Below are positions 15,313 to 24,456 of a DNA stretch of 64,000 bases, in pieces. The notes beneath the pieces were generated by a model. It did not search any database, had not been told where the DNA came from, and saw only the letters and a list, made by a program, of their open reading frames with translations. The translations under genes were made by a program, and so were the position numbers. Each line of letters opens with the position of its first letter. The first letter of the stretch is position 1. This DNA is from Flavobacterium quisquiliarum (GTDB taxonomy: Bacteria; Bacteroidota; Bacteroidia; Flavobacteriales; Flavobacteriaceae). The stretch lies in contig NZ_WWEM01000038.1 of NCBI RefSeq assembly GCF_019308285.1, positions 124,001 through 188,000 on the forward strand. Direction: 5' to 3'.

Positions 15313-16746
15313 ATGAACACCGAAAATGTACTTGACCAACCAAAAGAGGAAACAAACTATTTTTATCACTTTAATTTTTCAAAGTTTAAGGCGATCACTT
15401 TTCCTCTGGCAATTATTGCCGTGCTTTTTGTTATTAAACAACTTATCATAAATACTTTTTCCGTTTCCAGTGCTGGAGGATCTGGATTATCAGGTATGCT
15501 AATCTCTTTTCGAGGACCTCAAAATTTACCTTTATGGGCAAATATTTTGAATACAATAATCAATGCCCTAATCTTAATAATAGCACTTTGCTGGGAAGCT
15601 GTCAATGAAAAGAAATTCGATAAAATAAAATACCTTCTTTTGTTATGCCTGCCAGCAATACTATCAGACATCATTTCTACTTTTTCAGACCTTCATGAAT
15701 CTTATGATAAGAGTTCTTTTTATATAATTTATTTTACTCTAGGTTATTTGTACCCTTACGCACTATATGGTGCGTTAAGAGGAAAAATACTTTATGGGAA
15801 AAAAATCAATTTTTTAGGCTATCTAATAGGAATGTTTACTTCTATAAATCTAGATGCTTTATACCAAAAAATAGTTTCTATATTAACTTTCCGTGATTTT
15901 TACGGCTCTGTTTCGTCTTATGAAATAATATTTTCAAAATTATTTGCGATACTGTCTTTTTTCTACTTTATGCTTTTATTAGAAGCGGGATTTTCTTTTA
16001 AGAGTTTTATAAAAATGCCTGATACTGCTTTTCTAAGTTATAAAAAATTCGTGATGCATTTTTCCTTGCTGTTTACTTCATTCCTTGCTGTTCATTTTGT
16101 TTTTACAGAACAATTCTCTGTGAATTGGTTCAGTTCTTTGGCACCAAGTATTTCGAGAACTTACTATGATATATATACCGTTATTCGCGTGGTTTTTCAA
16201 ATTACATTTGTCTATTTATTATTCTCCCAATTACTGCTTTTGCAGTTAGGTGCTTTACATAGAAGACCTTTATGGATTTACCTATTGAGCTTTATACCTG
16301 TAATTAATTTAATTCCGTTATTATTCTTTTTTCGCAAAAATACTCCATTGACCCATGCTGAATATTTAGAAATAGAACAAGATGAAAATCAAAGAAAATT
16401 ATACTTCCAAGCATTTCTTTTGTTTGTAATAAGCGTTTATGCATTTTACAAATTTATAGGACTTGGCTTAAACCGTCAGGACTTAATTTGCTTAACTGGG
16501 ATAGTTATTGCATTGTATATTTCTATAATCTATTTTAGAAAAGGTGTTTGGATAGGTTTTGCAGTATTAGCTCTAGGAACTCTATTCTTTTTCTATCAGG
16601 AAATCCCAAGTGGTTTCTATTATTTCTGCGTCTTTTCTTATGGGGCAATTGGAATATATAATCTTCATATTGCCATATTTTGGGAATCTCCAGAATGGGC
16701 TGAAATTGATGAAAATATCGAAACAGTAAAAATCGAAGAAGCATAA
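15313..16746 (+). CDS. Polytopic membrane protein, 477 aa
   Basis: About ten to twelve hydrophobic segments spread over the length (for example FPLAIIAVLFVIKQLII near 30 and IWIYLLSFIPVINLIPLLFFF near 320 in outline) make this an inner membrane protein. The N-terminus (MNTENVLDQPKEETNYFYHF) and C-terminus are polar and probably cytoplasmic. No transporter signature is recognised. It is followed by a bidirectional terminator that closes the accessory island. Confidence 0.65.
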   Translation: MNTENVLDQPKEETNYFYHFNFSKFKAITFPLAIIAVLFVIKQLIINTFSVSSAGGSGLSGMLISFRGPQNLPLWANILNTIINALILIIALCWEAVNEKKFDKIKYLLLLCLPAILSDIISTFSDLHESYDKSSFYIIYFTLGYLYPYALYGALRGKILYGKKINFLGYLIGMFTSINLDALYQKIVSILTFRDFYGSVSSYEIIFSKLFAILSFFYFMLLLEAGFSFKSFIKMPDTAFLSYKKFVMHFSLLFTSFLAVHFVFTEQFSVNWFSSLAPSISRTYYDIYTVIRVVFQITFVYLLFSQLLLLQLGALHRRPLWIYLLSFIPVINLIPLLFFFRKNTPLTHAEYLEIEQDENQRKLYFQAFLLFVISVYAFYKFIGLGLNRQDLICLTGIVIALYISIIYFRKGVWIGFAVLALGTLFFFYQEIPSGFYYFCVFSYGAIGIYNLHIAIFWESPEWAEIDENIETVKIEEA

Positions 16747-16786
16747 ACATCATCATTGTAATAAATTCTTACAACGTATTTTAACC

Positions 16787-16816
16787 AAAAAGAGTCGCAA
16801 AATTGCGACTCTTTTT
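16787..16816. terminator. Bidirectional terminator
   Basis: Stem AAAAAGAGTCGCAA / TTGCGACTCTTTTT with a 2-base loop, flanked by A and T runs on either side. It sits between the convergent membrane-protein gene (+) and ferredoxin gene (-). Confidence 0.85.
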
Positions 16817-16835
16817 TTATGTGATTCAAATATTC

Positions 16836-17066
16836 CTAAGTCTCTTTAACCGTAATAATCTTCACTGGACAAGCTTTGGCCGCCAATTCACAACTTTCAA
16901 CAATCGTATGATTTTGAGATTTCAGCGTAAAAAATCCTTTTGCATTTTGCGAATGAATCAAAACCGATTTCCCATCTTTTTTTGACATTTGAAAATGAAC
17001 CGGATCCATCTCCACACAGTAATTACAGCCAATGCATTTATCTCTTTGTAAAGTAACAATAACCAT
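16836..17066 (-). CDS. 4Fe-4S ferredoxin, coupled to trhP
   Basis: The 76-residue protein starts MVIVTLQRDKCIGCNYCVEM, giving C-x2-C-x2-C, and ends with CELAAKACPVKIITV, which supplies the CP motif. This is a monocluster [4Fe-4S] ferredoxin of the Fer4 type, an electron carrier. Its ATG overlaps the TAA of the upstream U32 gene by one nucleotide (TAATG), so the two are translationally coupled. This implies, but does not prove, that it serves the U32 enzyme. The gene ends next to the bidirectional terminator. Confidence 0.85.
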   Translation of the reverse strand: MVIVTLQRDKCIGCNYCVEMDPVHFQMSKKDGKSVLIHSQNAKGFFTLKSQNHTIVESCELAAKACPVKIITVKET

Positions 17067-18307
17067 TATGCCTCAACGATTTTATAGAGTTTATCAGACA
17101 TTCTGATTCGAAATGGCAGTTTAAAACTACAGTCATCGCCTTTTGTTGCTTTTTCTCCAGCTGCATCGTTTACAAACATCTCATCGATAATCATTTCCTG
17201 AGCGCCTGTAGTTGGCCCTGTAACTAAAATTTTATCTCCAATTTTAATATCATAGGCTTCAATCTTAAACTGCCCAATCTCAGCTTTTGGAAAATAGTGT
17301 GTTCCTTTACCCACATAAACCTTCTTCTGAGTTGCTGCAGATCCTGGAATATCACTCCATTCTCCTAATTCCTGACCTAGATAATATCCCGACCAGAATC
17401 CTCGATTGTAAACGGTTTCTAAAGCTTTCATCCAAATTGCCGTTTTTTCTTTAGAGAAAGTGCCATCGTAATACGCATCAATAGCTTCACGATAGCTTTT
17501 GGTTACGGTTGCTACATATTCCGGCGCACGGCCTCTTCCTTCGATTTTTAAAACTTTAATTCCGGAATCAATAACTTGATCTAAGAAATCCAGCGTACAT
17601 AAATCTTTAGGCGACATCATGTATTCGTTATCCAATTCGATTTCGAAACCAGTTTCCTGATCAATAACGGTATATTTTTTTCGGCAGTTTTGTTTGCAAG
17701 CACCTCGATTTGCAGATGAATTATGCGAATGTAAACTCAAATAACATTTCCCCGAAACCGCCATACACAAAGCACCATGTCCAAAAATTTCGATTTCGAC
17801 TAAATTCCCGTTTGGCCCTTTGATCTGTTCTTTTTCAATTTGATCCGTAATATTCTTTACTTGGCGTAAACTTAATTCTCGACTCAAAACCATTGTATCA
17901 GCAAACAAGCTGTAGAATTTAATGGTTTCAATATTCGTGACATTCAACTGAGTTGAAATATGAACTTCCATTCCAATCGATCTAGCCATAGCGATTACCG
18001 CTTGATCTGAAGCAATTACGGCTGTAATGTTTGCTTCTTTGGCTTTCATCAATAATGTTTTTACAACCGATAAATCGTGATCATAAATAATGGTGTTTAA
18101 AGTAAGATAGCTTCGAACATTTTTAGCTCCGCATCGACTGGCAATTTCTTTTAAATCGTCAATCGTAAAATTCACTGTCGAACGTGCACGCATATTAAGC
18201 TGTTCAACTCCAAAATATACGGAATCACAGCCATTATCTAAGGCAGCCTGAAGCGACTCAAAATCTCCCGCTGGAGACATGAGTTCAATTGTATTGTTAA
18301 TTGTCAT
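17066..18307 (-). CDS. trhP: U32-family tRNA U34 hydroxylation protein (TrhP type)
   Basis: IELMSPAGDFESLQAALDNG and SVYFGVEQLNMRAR are N-terminal signatures of the U32 family. The cysteine cluster (ALCMAVSGKCYLS, then GACKQNCRKKY) is the family's likely Fe-S site. E. coli YegQ/TrhP uses prephenate to make 5-hydroxyuridine at tRNA position 34; the role here is by homology. ATG 18307 starts MTINNTIELMSPAGD and is preferred over an upstream ATG at 18343. The last ~85 residues form a separate beta-rich module (KILVTGPTTGAQEM, PFRIRMSDKLYKI) shared with the adjacent TrhO. The ferredoxin gene overlaps its stop. Confidence 0.85.
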   Translation of the reverse strand: MTINNTIELMSPAGDFESLQAALDNGCDSVYFGVEQLNMRARSTVNFTIDDLKEIASRCGAKNVRSYLTLNTIIYDHDLSVVKTLLMKAKEANITAVIASDQAVIAMARSIGMEVHISTQLNVTNIETIKFYSLFADTMVLSRELSLRQVKNITDQIEKEQIKGPNGNLVEIEIFGHGALCMAVSGKCYLSLHSHNSSANRGACKQNCRKKYTVIDQETGFEIELDNEYMMSPKDLCTLDFLDQVIDSGIKVLKIEGRGRAPEYVATVTKSYREAIDAYYDGTFSKEKTAIWMKALETVYNRGFWSGYYLGQELGEWSDIPGSAATQKKVYVGKGTHYFPKAEIGQFKIEAYDIKIGDKILVTGPTTGAQEMIIDEMFVNDAAGEKATKGDDCSFKLPFRIRMSDKLYKIVEA

Positions 18308-18453
18308 TTTTGATTCTATTATTTCAATGAAATGATTTTTCAATCAGTCATCTAACAATTGACAAAAATAATGTGGGTGTAGATTAGATTCCTATGATTT
18401 ATATCATAGTTTATATTTTAAAAAATTATCGCAGTATATTCTCTTATTAAAAA

Positions 18454-18481
18454 AAAGCCCACAGTTTTAACCGTGGGCTTT
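18454..18481 (-). terminator. Terminator of trhO
   Basis: Stem AAAGCCCAC / GTGGGCTTT, with a run of A on its left giving a U tract on the minus strand. It ends the trhO transcript and shows that trhP is transcribed separately. Confidence 0.8.
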
Positions 18482-18531
18482 GTTCTATATTATCAAAATT
18501 TAACGTAAATGCCGTAACACTCCTATTTAAT

Positions 18532-19890
18532 TCAATCTAAAATCTTATATACTTTATCTGACAAACGAATACGAAATGGAACCTCAAAAGTAACTTTATC
18601 ACCAATTTTAGCAGACTGAGTTTCTTCACCATTAACAATGATTCTATCCAAAACCATTTCCTGATCACCCGTAGTTGGGCCGGAAATTAAGATTTTATCA
18701 CCGCTGTTTAACTCTTGGTTCTCGATAGTAAACTGTCCAACCTGAGCTTTTACATAATAATGCTCCGCTTTTCCAAGAAGGACTTTCTTTACTTTTATTT
18801 TCTGACGAATATCGGCCGGCTTTTGTGCTGTAGCCAATGCAGTTTCTGGCAATTCTCCTGAATGTTTGAATTTTAAGTTTTCAGATTTTCCTTTTCTGAA
18901 TACTTTATTTCCAACTTGTTTACCTGTTCTTAAACGAACCTGATCTACTAAAGGCATGTGAATTATTTCTAGACATTCTGTAGAACAGCAGTTTTCCATA
19001 GCAGCTTTACAATCATCGCACTGAATAAACAATAAATGACAGCCGTCATTTTCGCAGTTAGTGTGATTATCGCAAGGTTTTCCGCATTGGTGGCATTGCG
19101 AAATAATATCATCTGTAATTCTTTCGCCTAGACGATTATCAAATACGAAGTTTTTACCAATGAATTTACTTTCTAAACCTTCTTCTTTCAATTGTTTAGC
19201 GTAATTGATAATCCCGCCTTCCAATTGATAAACGTTTTTAAAACCTTGATGTTTAAAATAAGCACTCGCCTTTTCACAGCGAATTCCTCCAGTACAATAC
19301 ATTACCAGATTTTTATCGTCTTTGTGATCTTTAAGCTGTTCGTTGATGATTGGTAAACTCTCTCTAAAAGTTTCAACATCTGGAGTAATCGCACCTTTAA
19401 AATGTCCCACTTCACTTTCGTAGTGATTTCTAAAATCAACTACAATAGTGTTTGGATCATCAAGAATTTCGTTGAATTCTTTGGCTTTCAAGTGAACGCC
19501 AATATTAGTAACATCAAAAGTTTCGTCATTTAAACCGTCAGCAACGATTTTATGACGCACTTTGATGGTCAATTTTAAAAAGGAATGATCGTCTTGCTCT
19601 ACGGCAACATTCAATCGTATGTCTTTCATGAAATCATAAGCTTCAAGAGTTTCTCTAAAAGCTTCAAAATTTTCTGCAGGAACACTCATTTGAGCATTAA
19701 TTCCTTCATGGGCAACATAAATTCTTCCTAGTGCATCTAGTGCATTCCAGGCAATGAATAAATCGTTACGAAATTTTTGTGGATCTTGAATTTTGGCATA
19801 CGCATAGAAAGACAACGTTAGTCGTTGTTTACCGGCATCATCAATCATGATGGCTCTTTCTTCTGCGCTCAAAGTGTTATACAGTTGCAT
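18532..19890 (-). CDS. trhO: tRNA U34 hydroxylase TrhO with extra C-terminal TrhP-type module
   Basis: Residues 25-120 match the N-terminal TrhO domain (GRIYVAHEGINAQMSV). Residues 130-230 form a rhodanese domain with the catalytic-type loop VMYCTGGIRCEKASA (Cys199). A cysteine-rich region follows at 266-306 (CHQCGKPCDNHTNC). TrhO uses oxygen to form 5-hydroxyuridine at tRNA position 34. E. coli TrhO has about 350 residues; this protein has 452. The extra part, residues 368-452 (KILISGPTTGDQEM, PFRIRLSDKVYKI), closely resembles the end of the neighbouring TrhP, with about half of positions identical by eye. The core assignment is firm; the role of the module is inferred. Confidence 0.9.
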   Translation of the reverse strand: MQLYNTLSAEERAIMIDDAGKQRLTLSFYAYAKIQDPQKFRNDLFIAWNALDALGRIYVAHEGINAQMSVPAENFEAFRETLEAYDFMKDIRLNVAVEQDDHSFLKLTIKVRHKIVADGLNDETFDVTNIGVHLKAKEFNEILDDPNTIVVDFRNHYESEVGHFKGAITPDVETFRESLPIINEQLKDHKDDKNLVMYCTGGIRCEKASAYFKHQGFKNVYQLEGGIINYAKQLKEEGLESKFIGKNFVFDNRLGERITDDIISQCHQCGKPCDNHTNCENDGCHLLFIQCDDCKAAMENCCSTECLEIIHMPLVDQVRLRTGKQVGNKVFRKGKSENLKFKHSGELPETALATAQKPADIRQKIKVKKVLLGKAEHYYVKAQVGQFTIENQELNSGDKILISGPTTGDQEMVLDRIIVNGEETQSAKIGDKVTFEVPFRIRLSDKVYKILD

Positions 19891-19955
19891 GCTATAAACA
19901 GTTTTAAGTTAAGAATAAATTAATTACGAATCTATAAATGGAATAAATTCGGGCG

Positions 19956-19963
19956 CAAAGGTA
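19956..19963 (-). promoter_or_regulatory. Bacteroidota -7 element for trhO
   Basis: On the minus strand the bases read TACCTTTG, matching TAnnTTTG, 66 bp before the trhO ATG. A clear -33 TTTG at the usual spacing is not evident. Confidence 0.45.
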
Positions 19964-20053
19964 AGGCTTTCTTTTCAATTTTAAAAAGAATAAAACTCTT
20001 GATTTTAAAGCCATGTAAACAAGATATATTCATTTAAATTCTAAAACCGTAAA

Positions 20054-20072
20054 CAAGCAACAATGTTGCATT
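20054..20072. promoter_or_regulatory. Zur-like palindrome upstream of the RND operon
   Basis: CAAGCAACAATGTTGCATT is a 9-1-9 inverted repeat with core GCAACAATGTTGC. That core is the reverse complement of the core of the palindrome in the zur-merC gap (39129-39147). It lies about 80 bp before the adaptor start. Whether a Fur-family protein binds here is an inference. Confidence 0.5.
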
Positions 20073-20151
20073 AATAAAAAACAATCTCTGTTTATCAATT
20101 GGTTACAAAAATTCATTAAATTTATGTGGTACAATTTTAACATTTGTGATT

Positions 20152-21306
20152 ATGAATGCTTTAAAACTACCAAAACCAATCCTTCCCCTCTTCTTTCTTT
20201 TAACCTTATTTTCTTCCTGTAAAAAAGAACAACCCAAGGCGCCACCTCCGATGCAGGCTCCATTCGTAACGGTCAAAAGTGAAGATGTCCCCATTTACAA
20301 AGATTTTGCGGGACAGACTTTTGGAGATTTAGACATTGAATTAATCGCAAGAGTTGATGGTATTCTGACCGGCATTCATTTCAAAGAAGGTCAAAGAGTC
20401 AAAAAAGGCCAGCTTTTATATACCATCGACCCGTTAGAATATGATACCAAAGTAGAGCAAGTGCGCGGACAAGTTGCGGGCGCTCAAAGTAATTTGGTAA
20501 ATGCCGAAGAAGAACTCAAAAGAATACGACCGCTTGCTGATATGAATGCAGTGAGTAAACGTGAGTTGGATGCGGCTGTAGCCAAAGACAAAGCGGCACG
20601 ATCTAACTTAAACAGCGTACAAGCCAGTTTAAGAAACCAGCAGATTGAACGAAGCTACTGCGATATTCGATCTCCAATCGATGGCGTCATCGGACTTTCG
20701 AATGCCCGATTAGGCGATTATATTACCCGAATTGGAAATGATGCTAAACTCAATACTGTTTCGAAACTAGAAAAAGTAAGAGTTCAATTTACAGTTAGTG
20801 AATCTGATTATCTTCGTTATCAAAAACAAGTCAAAGCCGGAGAACGTATTACTGATCTCGCTTTAATACTTTCTGACGGAAGTACCCATTCTGAAAAAGG
20901 AAGTCTCAATTTCTCCGATACCAAAATAGACCCAACAACAGGAACAGTGACTATTGAAGCACAATTTCCTAATCCAGACGGTACTTTACGTTCGGGACAA
21001 TTCGCAAAAGTCCGTGTTTTACTGCGAACTCAAAAAGATGCTATCGTTATTCCTCAAAAAGCCGTAACCGAAATTCAGGGACTTTTCCAGGTTTCTATTA
21101 TAGATGAAAAAAACACTATACAAACCCGAATGGTCGAAGTCGGACAAAAAATTGGTGTCGACTGGATTATTACCAAAGGTTTAAAACCCGACGAAAAAGT
21201 CGCTATTATTGGCAATCAGTTTATTCAGCCCGGATCGACAGTTGTTCCAGTTCCTTATGTAGCCGACAAAGATAAAAAGCAGATTGCATCATCTCTAAAC
21301 AACTAG
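20152..21306 (+). CDS. RND efflux adaptor (membrane fusion lipoprotein)
   Basis: A 384-residue AcrA/MexA-type periplasmic adaptor. The signal (MNALKLPKPILPLFFLLTLF, then SSC) gives lipobox SSC at Cys23. A biotinyl-lipoyl-like half (GQRVKKGQLLYTIDPLEYD), an alpha-hairpin (residues about 105-165), the second lipoyl half (YCDIRSPIDGVIGLSNARLG) and a beta-barrel follow in the usual order. ATG 20152 is preferred over GTG 20146. The RND pump gene begins 3 bp after the stop. It links the pump to the outer membrane factor; the substrate cannot be read from sequence. Confidence 0.9.
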   Translation: MNALKLPKPILPLFFLLTLFSSCKKEQPKAPPPMQAPFVTVKSEDVPIYKDFAGQTFGDLDIELIARVDGILTGIHFKEGQRVKKGQLLYTIDPLEYDTKVEQVRGQVAGAQSNLVNAEEELKRIRPLADMNAVSKRELDAAVAKDKAARSNLNSVQASLRNQQIERSYCDIRSPIDGVIGLSNARLGDYITRIGNDAKLNTVSKLEKVRVQFTVSESDYLRYQKQVKAGERITDLALILSDGSTHSEKGSLNFSDTKIDPTTGTVTIEAQFPNPDGTLRSGQFAKVRVLLRTQKDAIVIPQKAVTEIQGLFQVSIIDEKNTIQTRMVEVGQKIGVDWIITKGLKPDEKVAIIGNQFIQPGSTVVPVPYVADKDKKQIASSLNN

Positions 21307-21309
21307 ATT

Positions 21310-24300
21310 ATGGATAATTTCTTTGTACGCAGACCAATCGTTGCTATTGTTCTCTCCATTTTCATTGTTTTAATTGGAAGTCTTTCTGTCCTTTCGACTC
21401 CTATTGCTCAATATCCGGAAATTGCACCGCCTTTGGTACAAGTTTCAACGAGTTATCGTGGTGCAAATGCCTTAAATGTGGAGCAGGCCGTTGCAACTCC
21501 TATCGAGCAAAAAGTAAATGGAGTTGAAAACATGCTTTACATGCAATCCACCAATACAGGTGATGGGAGTATGACGTTAAATATTACATTTGATATGGGA
21601 ACCGATCTGGATAATGCCACCATGCTAACCCAGAACCGAGTTAACGAAGCGACCAACAAACTTCCAAATGATGTAAAAACTACAGGAGTTACCACGAAAA
21701 AGTCGCTCTCAATGCCGATGCTCATTTTGTCCTTGTATTCTCCCAACAAAACCTTCGACGGAAACTTTCTGACCAATTATGCCAATATCAACATTGTAGA
21801 TGCTTTGGCCCGTATTAAGGGAGTTGGAGAAGTTACGCTTTATGGAGGAAGTAATTATGCCATGAGAATTTGGGTCAAGCCCGATATTATGGCCAAATAC
21901 AACTTGACAGTTCCCGATATTATACGATCAATCCAAGATCAAAATGCCATTGCGCCCGGAGGAAAATTTGGCGCTCCGCCAGCAACTGAGAACAATGAGT
22001 TTACTTACAACGTAATGCTGAAAGACCGTTTGGTCAATCCTGAAGACTTTGAAAATATCATTTTAAAATCAAATATCAATAATCAGCAGGTTCGTTTGAA
22101 AGATATTGGAACCGTAACTCTAGGTACAGAAAGTTATGCTTCGATTGCGAAATTAAACGGAAATCCCGCAGGAACAATCGGAATCAAACAAATGCCGGGT
22201 TCCAATGCATTGGAAGTGGCCGAAAACGTAAAAAACACGATCGAAAGACTCAGCAAAAGATTTCCGCAGGATTTAAAATATCGTGTTTCATTAGATACAA
22301 CTCTCGCCATTTCTGAAGGAATCAACGAAATCATGCACACTTTGGTCGAAGCGATTATTCTGGTAATCATCGTAGTTTTTATCTTTCTCCAAAACTGGCG
22401 CGCGACTTTAATTCCGCTTTTAACCGTTCCTGTTTCGCTAATTGGGGTTTTTATGCTTTTTCCGTTACTTGGATTTTCCATCAATGTACTTTCCCTTTTA
22501 GGATTAGTATTGGCCATCGGAATTGTCGTCGACGATGCCATTGTGGTTGTTGAAGCCGTAATGCATCATATCGAACAGGGGATGTCGCCTCGGGAAGCCA
22601 CCAATCAGGCGATGAAAGAAGTTTCGGGACCTGTAATTGCGATTGCGATTGTATTGACCGCCGTGTTTATTCCCGTCGCTTTAACACCCGGAATTACAGG
22701 ACGACTCTATCAGCAGTTTGCTATTACAATTGCTATATCGGTGATTTTCTCAGCTTTAAGTGCTTTAACCTTAAGCCCCGCTTTATGTTCACTTTTATTA
22801 AAACCAAATCAAGAAGCAAAGGGCTGGCTTGGAAAATTCTTTCACTGGTTTAATGATAAATTTGGAAAATTCACTAATAAATACACTGGCTTTTCTGGTT
22901 TTCTAATTAAAAAAACTGCCCGAAGCTTAATCTTTATCGGAATAGTTGTTGGGGCAATTATTTTGCTTGGAGGAAGAATTCCGGGCGGTTTTGTACCCGA
23001 AGAAGATCAGGGCTATATGTTTGTAAACATTGAACTTCCCGGCGCTTCTTCATTAGAACGAACAGGAAAAGTGATTCAGAAAGTGGAACATATTTTATCG
23101 CAGAATCAGGGCGTTGAATATTATACTTCGGTGGCGGGATTTAGTTTAATCAAAAACTCGGTGGCAACCAACAACGGATTTTTCTTTGTCGCTTTAAAAG
23201 AATGGAAAGAACGCGAACAAGATGTTTTTCAGATTTTAAAGGAAGTCAACGGAAAAGTAGTTTTCGGAATTCCCGAGGCCACAGTCTTTGCCTTTGGTCC
23301 TCCACCTATTACCGGAATTGGAAATGCTGCCGGATTTTCGATGATGCTTCAGGATCGGGAAGGAAATACGCCGCAGTATCTTTTTGAAAATGCGAAGCAA
23401 TTTATGGCAGAAGCTAAAAAAAGACCTGAAATTGGAACGATTCGAACGACTTTTAATCCTAACGTACCACAGATTAGTTTAGACATTGATCGGGAAAAAG
23501 TTACCGAATTAAATCTTTCTTTATCAGATGTGAACCTTGCGATTGGTGCCAGTTTAGGAGGGCAATACATTAATGAATTCAATAAATTTGGGCGACAGTA
23601 TATCGTACTGCTTCAGGCAGATCCAAGTTACACCGTAAATCCCGAAGACATTAATAAGATATTTGTTCGGAGCAAAGACAACAAAATGATTCCGATTTCG
23701 AGTATTGCCACAATTCGAAAAGTAAGCGGCCCCGAATTTACAACGCGTTTCAATTTGTACCGCGCTGCCGAAATTGGAGGAACTCCCGCTCCTGGATTTA
23801 CTTCAGCGCAAGCCATGAATGCTTTACAGGAAACGGCAAGTAAAGTACTTCCCGCAGGAATGGGTTACGAATGGGCGAACATGAGCTATCAGGAAAAACA
23901 GGCCGAAGGAAAAGGAAATACGGTTTTTATCATGGCACTTCTTTTCGTGTTTCTAATTCTCGCCGCACAATACGAAAGCTGGAAACTCCCTTTCAGTGTT
24001 TTGCTCGGAACGCCTTTTGCTGTTTTCGGTGCTTTTCTGGGTTTATACATCTGTCGATTGCTCAGTCCGGATTATGTGAATAACGTTTTTGCCCAAATTG
24101 GTTTGGTAATGTTAATTGGTCTTGCTGCCAAAAATGCGATTCTGATTGTAGAATTTGCCAAAGAAGAATATGAAAAAGGAATGCCTGCAAAAGAAGCGGC
24201 TTTATTCGCTGCAAAATTGCGCTTCCGCCCAATTCTAATGACGGCCTTTGCTTTTATTTTAGGAGTAGTTCCCTTATTAACGGCAACTGGAGCTGGAGCT

Positions 24301-24456
24301 CAAGCCAGAAAAGTTATGGGAATGACCGTTTTTAGCGGTATGCTCGTTGCCACTATTCTAGGAGTTTGCTTGATTCCTGTGTTGTTTGTTTTTATTGAAA
24401 CCTTCGGAAAGAAAAAAACCGATGAAACCGATGAACCTAAAAAGGATGAACAATGA
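21310..24456 (+). CDS. RND transporter of the HAE1 (AcrB-like) family
   Basis: The 1048-residue length, N-terminal MDNFFVRRPIVAIVLSIFIV and two large periplasmic loops between groups of membrane helices are typical of AcrB. TM4 carries GIVVDDAIVVVEAV with the paired aspartates of the proton relay, and TM10 has GLAAKNAILIVEFAKEE with the conserved Lys. These features indicate proton-driven export of hydrophobic or amphiphilic compounds, not heavy-metal (HME) transport. The stop overlaps the outer membrane factor gene by 4 bp. Drug or bile-type substrates are common in the family; the real one is unknown. Confidence 0.93.
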   Translation: MDNFFVRRPIVAIVLSIFIVLIGSLSVLSTPIAQYPEIAPPLVQVSTSYRGANALNVEQAVATPIEQKVNGVENMLYMQSTNTGDGSMTLNITFDMGTDLDNATMLTQNRVNEATNKLPNDVKTTGVTTKKSLSMPMLILSLYSPNKTFDGNFLTNYANINIVDALARIKGVGEVTLYGGSNYAMRIWVKPDIMAKYNLTVPDIIRSIQDQNAIAPGGKFGAPPATENNEFTYNVMLKDRLVNPEDFENIILKSNINNQQVRLKDIGTVTLGTESYASIAKLNGNPAGTIGIKQMPGSNALEVAENVKNTIERLSKRFPQDLKYRVSLDTTLAISEGINEIMHTLVEAIILVIIVVFIFLQNWRATLIPLLTVPVSLIGVFMLFPLLGFSINVLSLLGLVLAIGIVVDDAIVVVEAVMHHIEQGMSPREATNQAMKEVSGPVIAIAIVLTAVFIPVALTPGITGRLYQQFAITIAISVIFSALSALTLSPALCSLLLKPNQEAKGWLGKFFHWFNDKFGKFTNKYTGFSGFLIKKTARSLIFIGIVVGAIILLGGRIPGGFVPEEDQGYMFVNIELPGASSLERTGKVIQKVEHILSQNQGVEYYTSVAGFSLIKNSVATNNGFFFVALKEWKEREQDVFQILKEVNGKVVFGIPEATVFAFGPPPITGIGNAAGFSMMLQDREGNTPQYLFENAKQFMAEAKKRPEIGTIRTTFNPNVPQISLDIDREKVTELNLSLSDVNLAIGASLGGQYINEFNKFGRQYIVLLQADPSYTVNPEDINKIFVRSKDNKMIPISSIATIRKVSGPEFTTRFNLYRAAEIGGTPAPGFTSAQAMNALQETASKVLPAGMGYEWANMSYQEKQAEGKGNTVFIMALLFVFLILAAQYESWKLPFSVLLGTPFAVFGAFLGLYICRLLSPDYVNNVFAQIGLVMLIGLAAKNAILIVEFAKEEYEKGMPAKEAALFAAKLRFRPILMTAFAFILGVVPLLTATGAGAQARKVMGMTVFSGMLVATILGVCLIPVLFVFIETFGKKKTDETDEPKKDEQ

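Noticed and set aside
1..16746. Toxin-immunity island with a polymorphic toxin inside the window
   Set aside because: No Rhs/YD repeats, LXG, Hint or recognised toxin domains were seen; the idea remains only as a hypothesis for the array.
21310..24456. Heavy-metal (CusA/CzcA-type) efflux pump because of the Zur-like site
   Set aside because: The TM4 and TM10 motifs and length are those of HAE1 pumps; no HME signature was seen.
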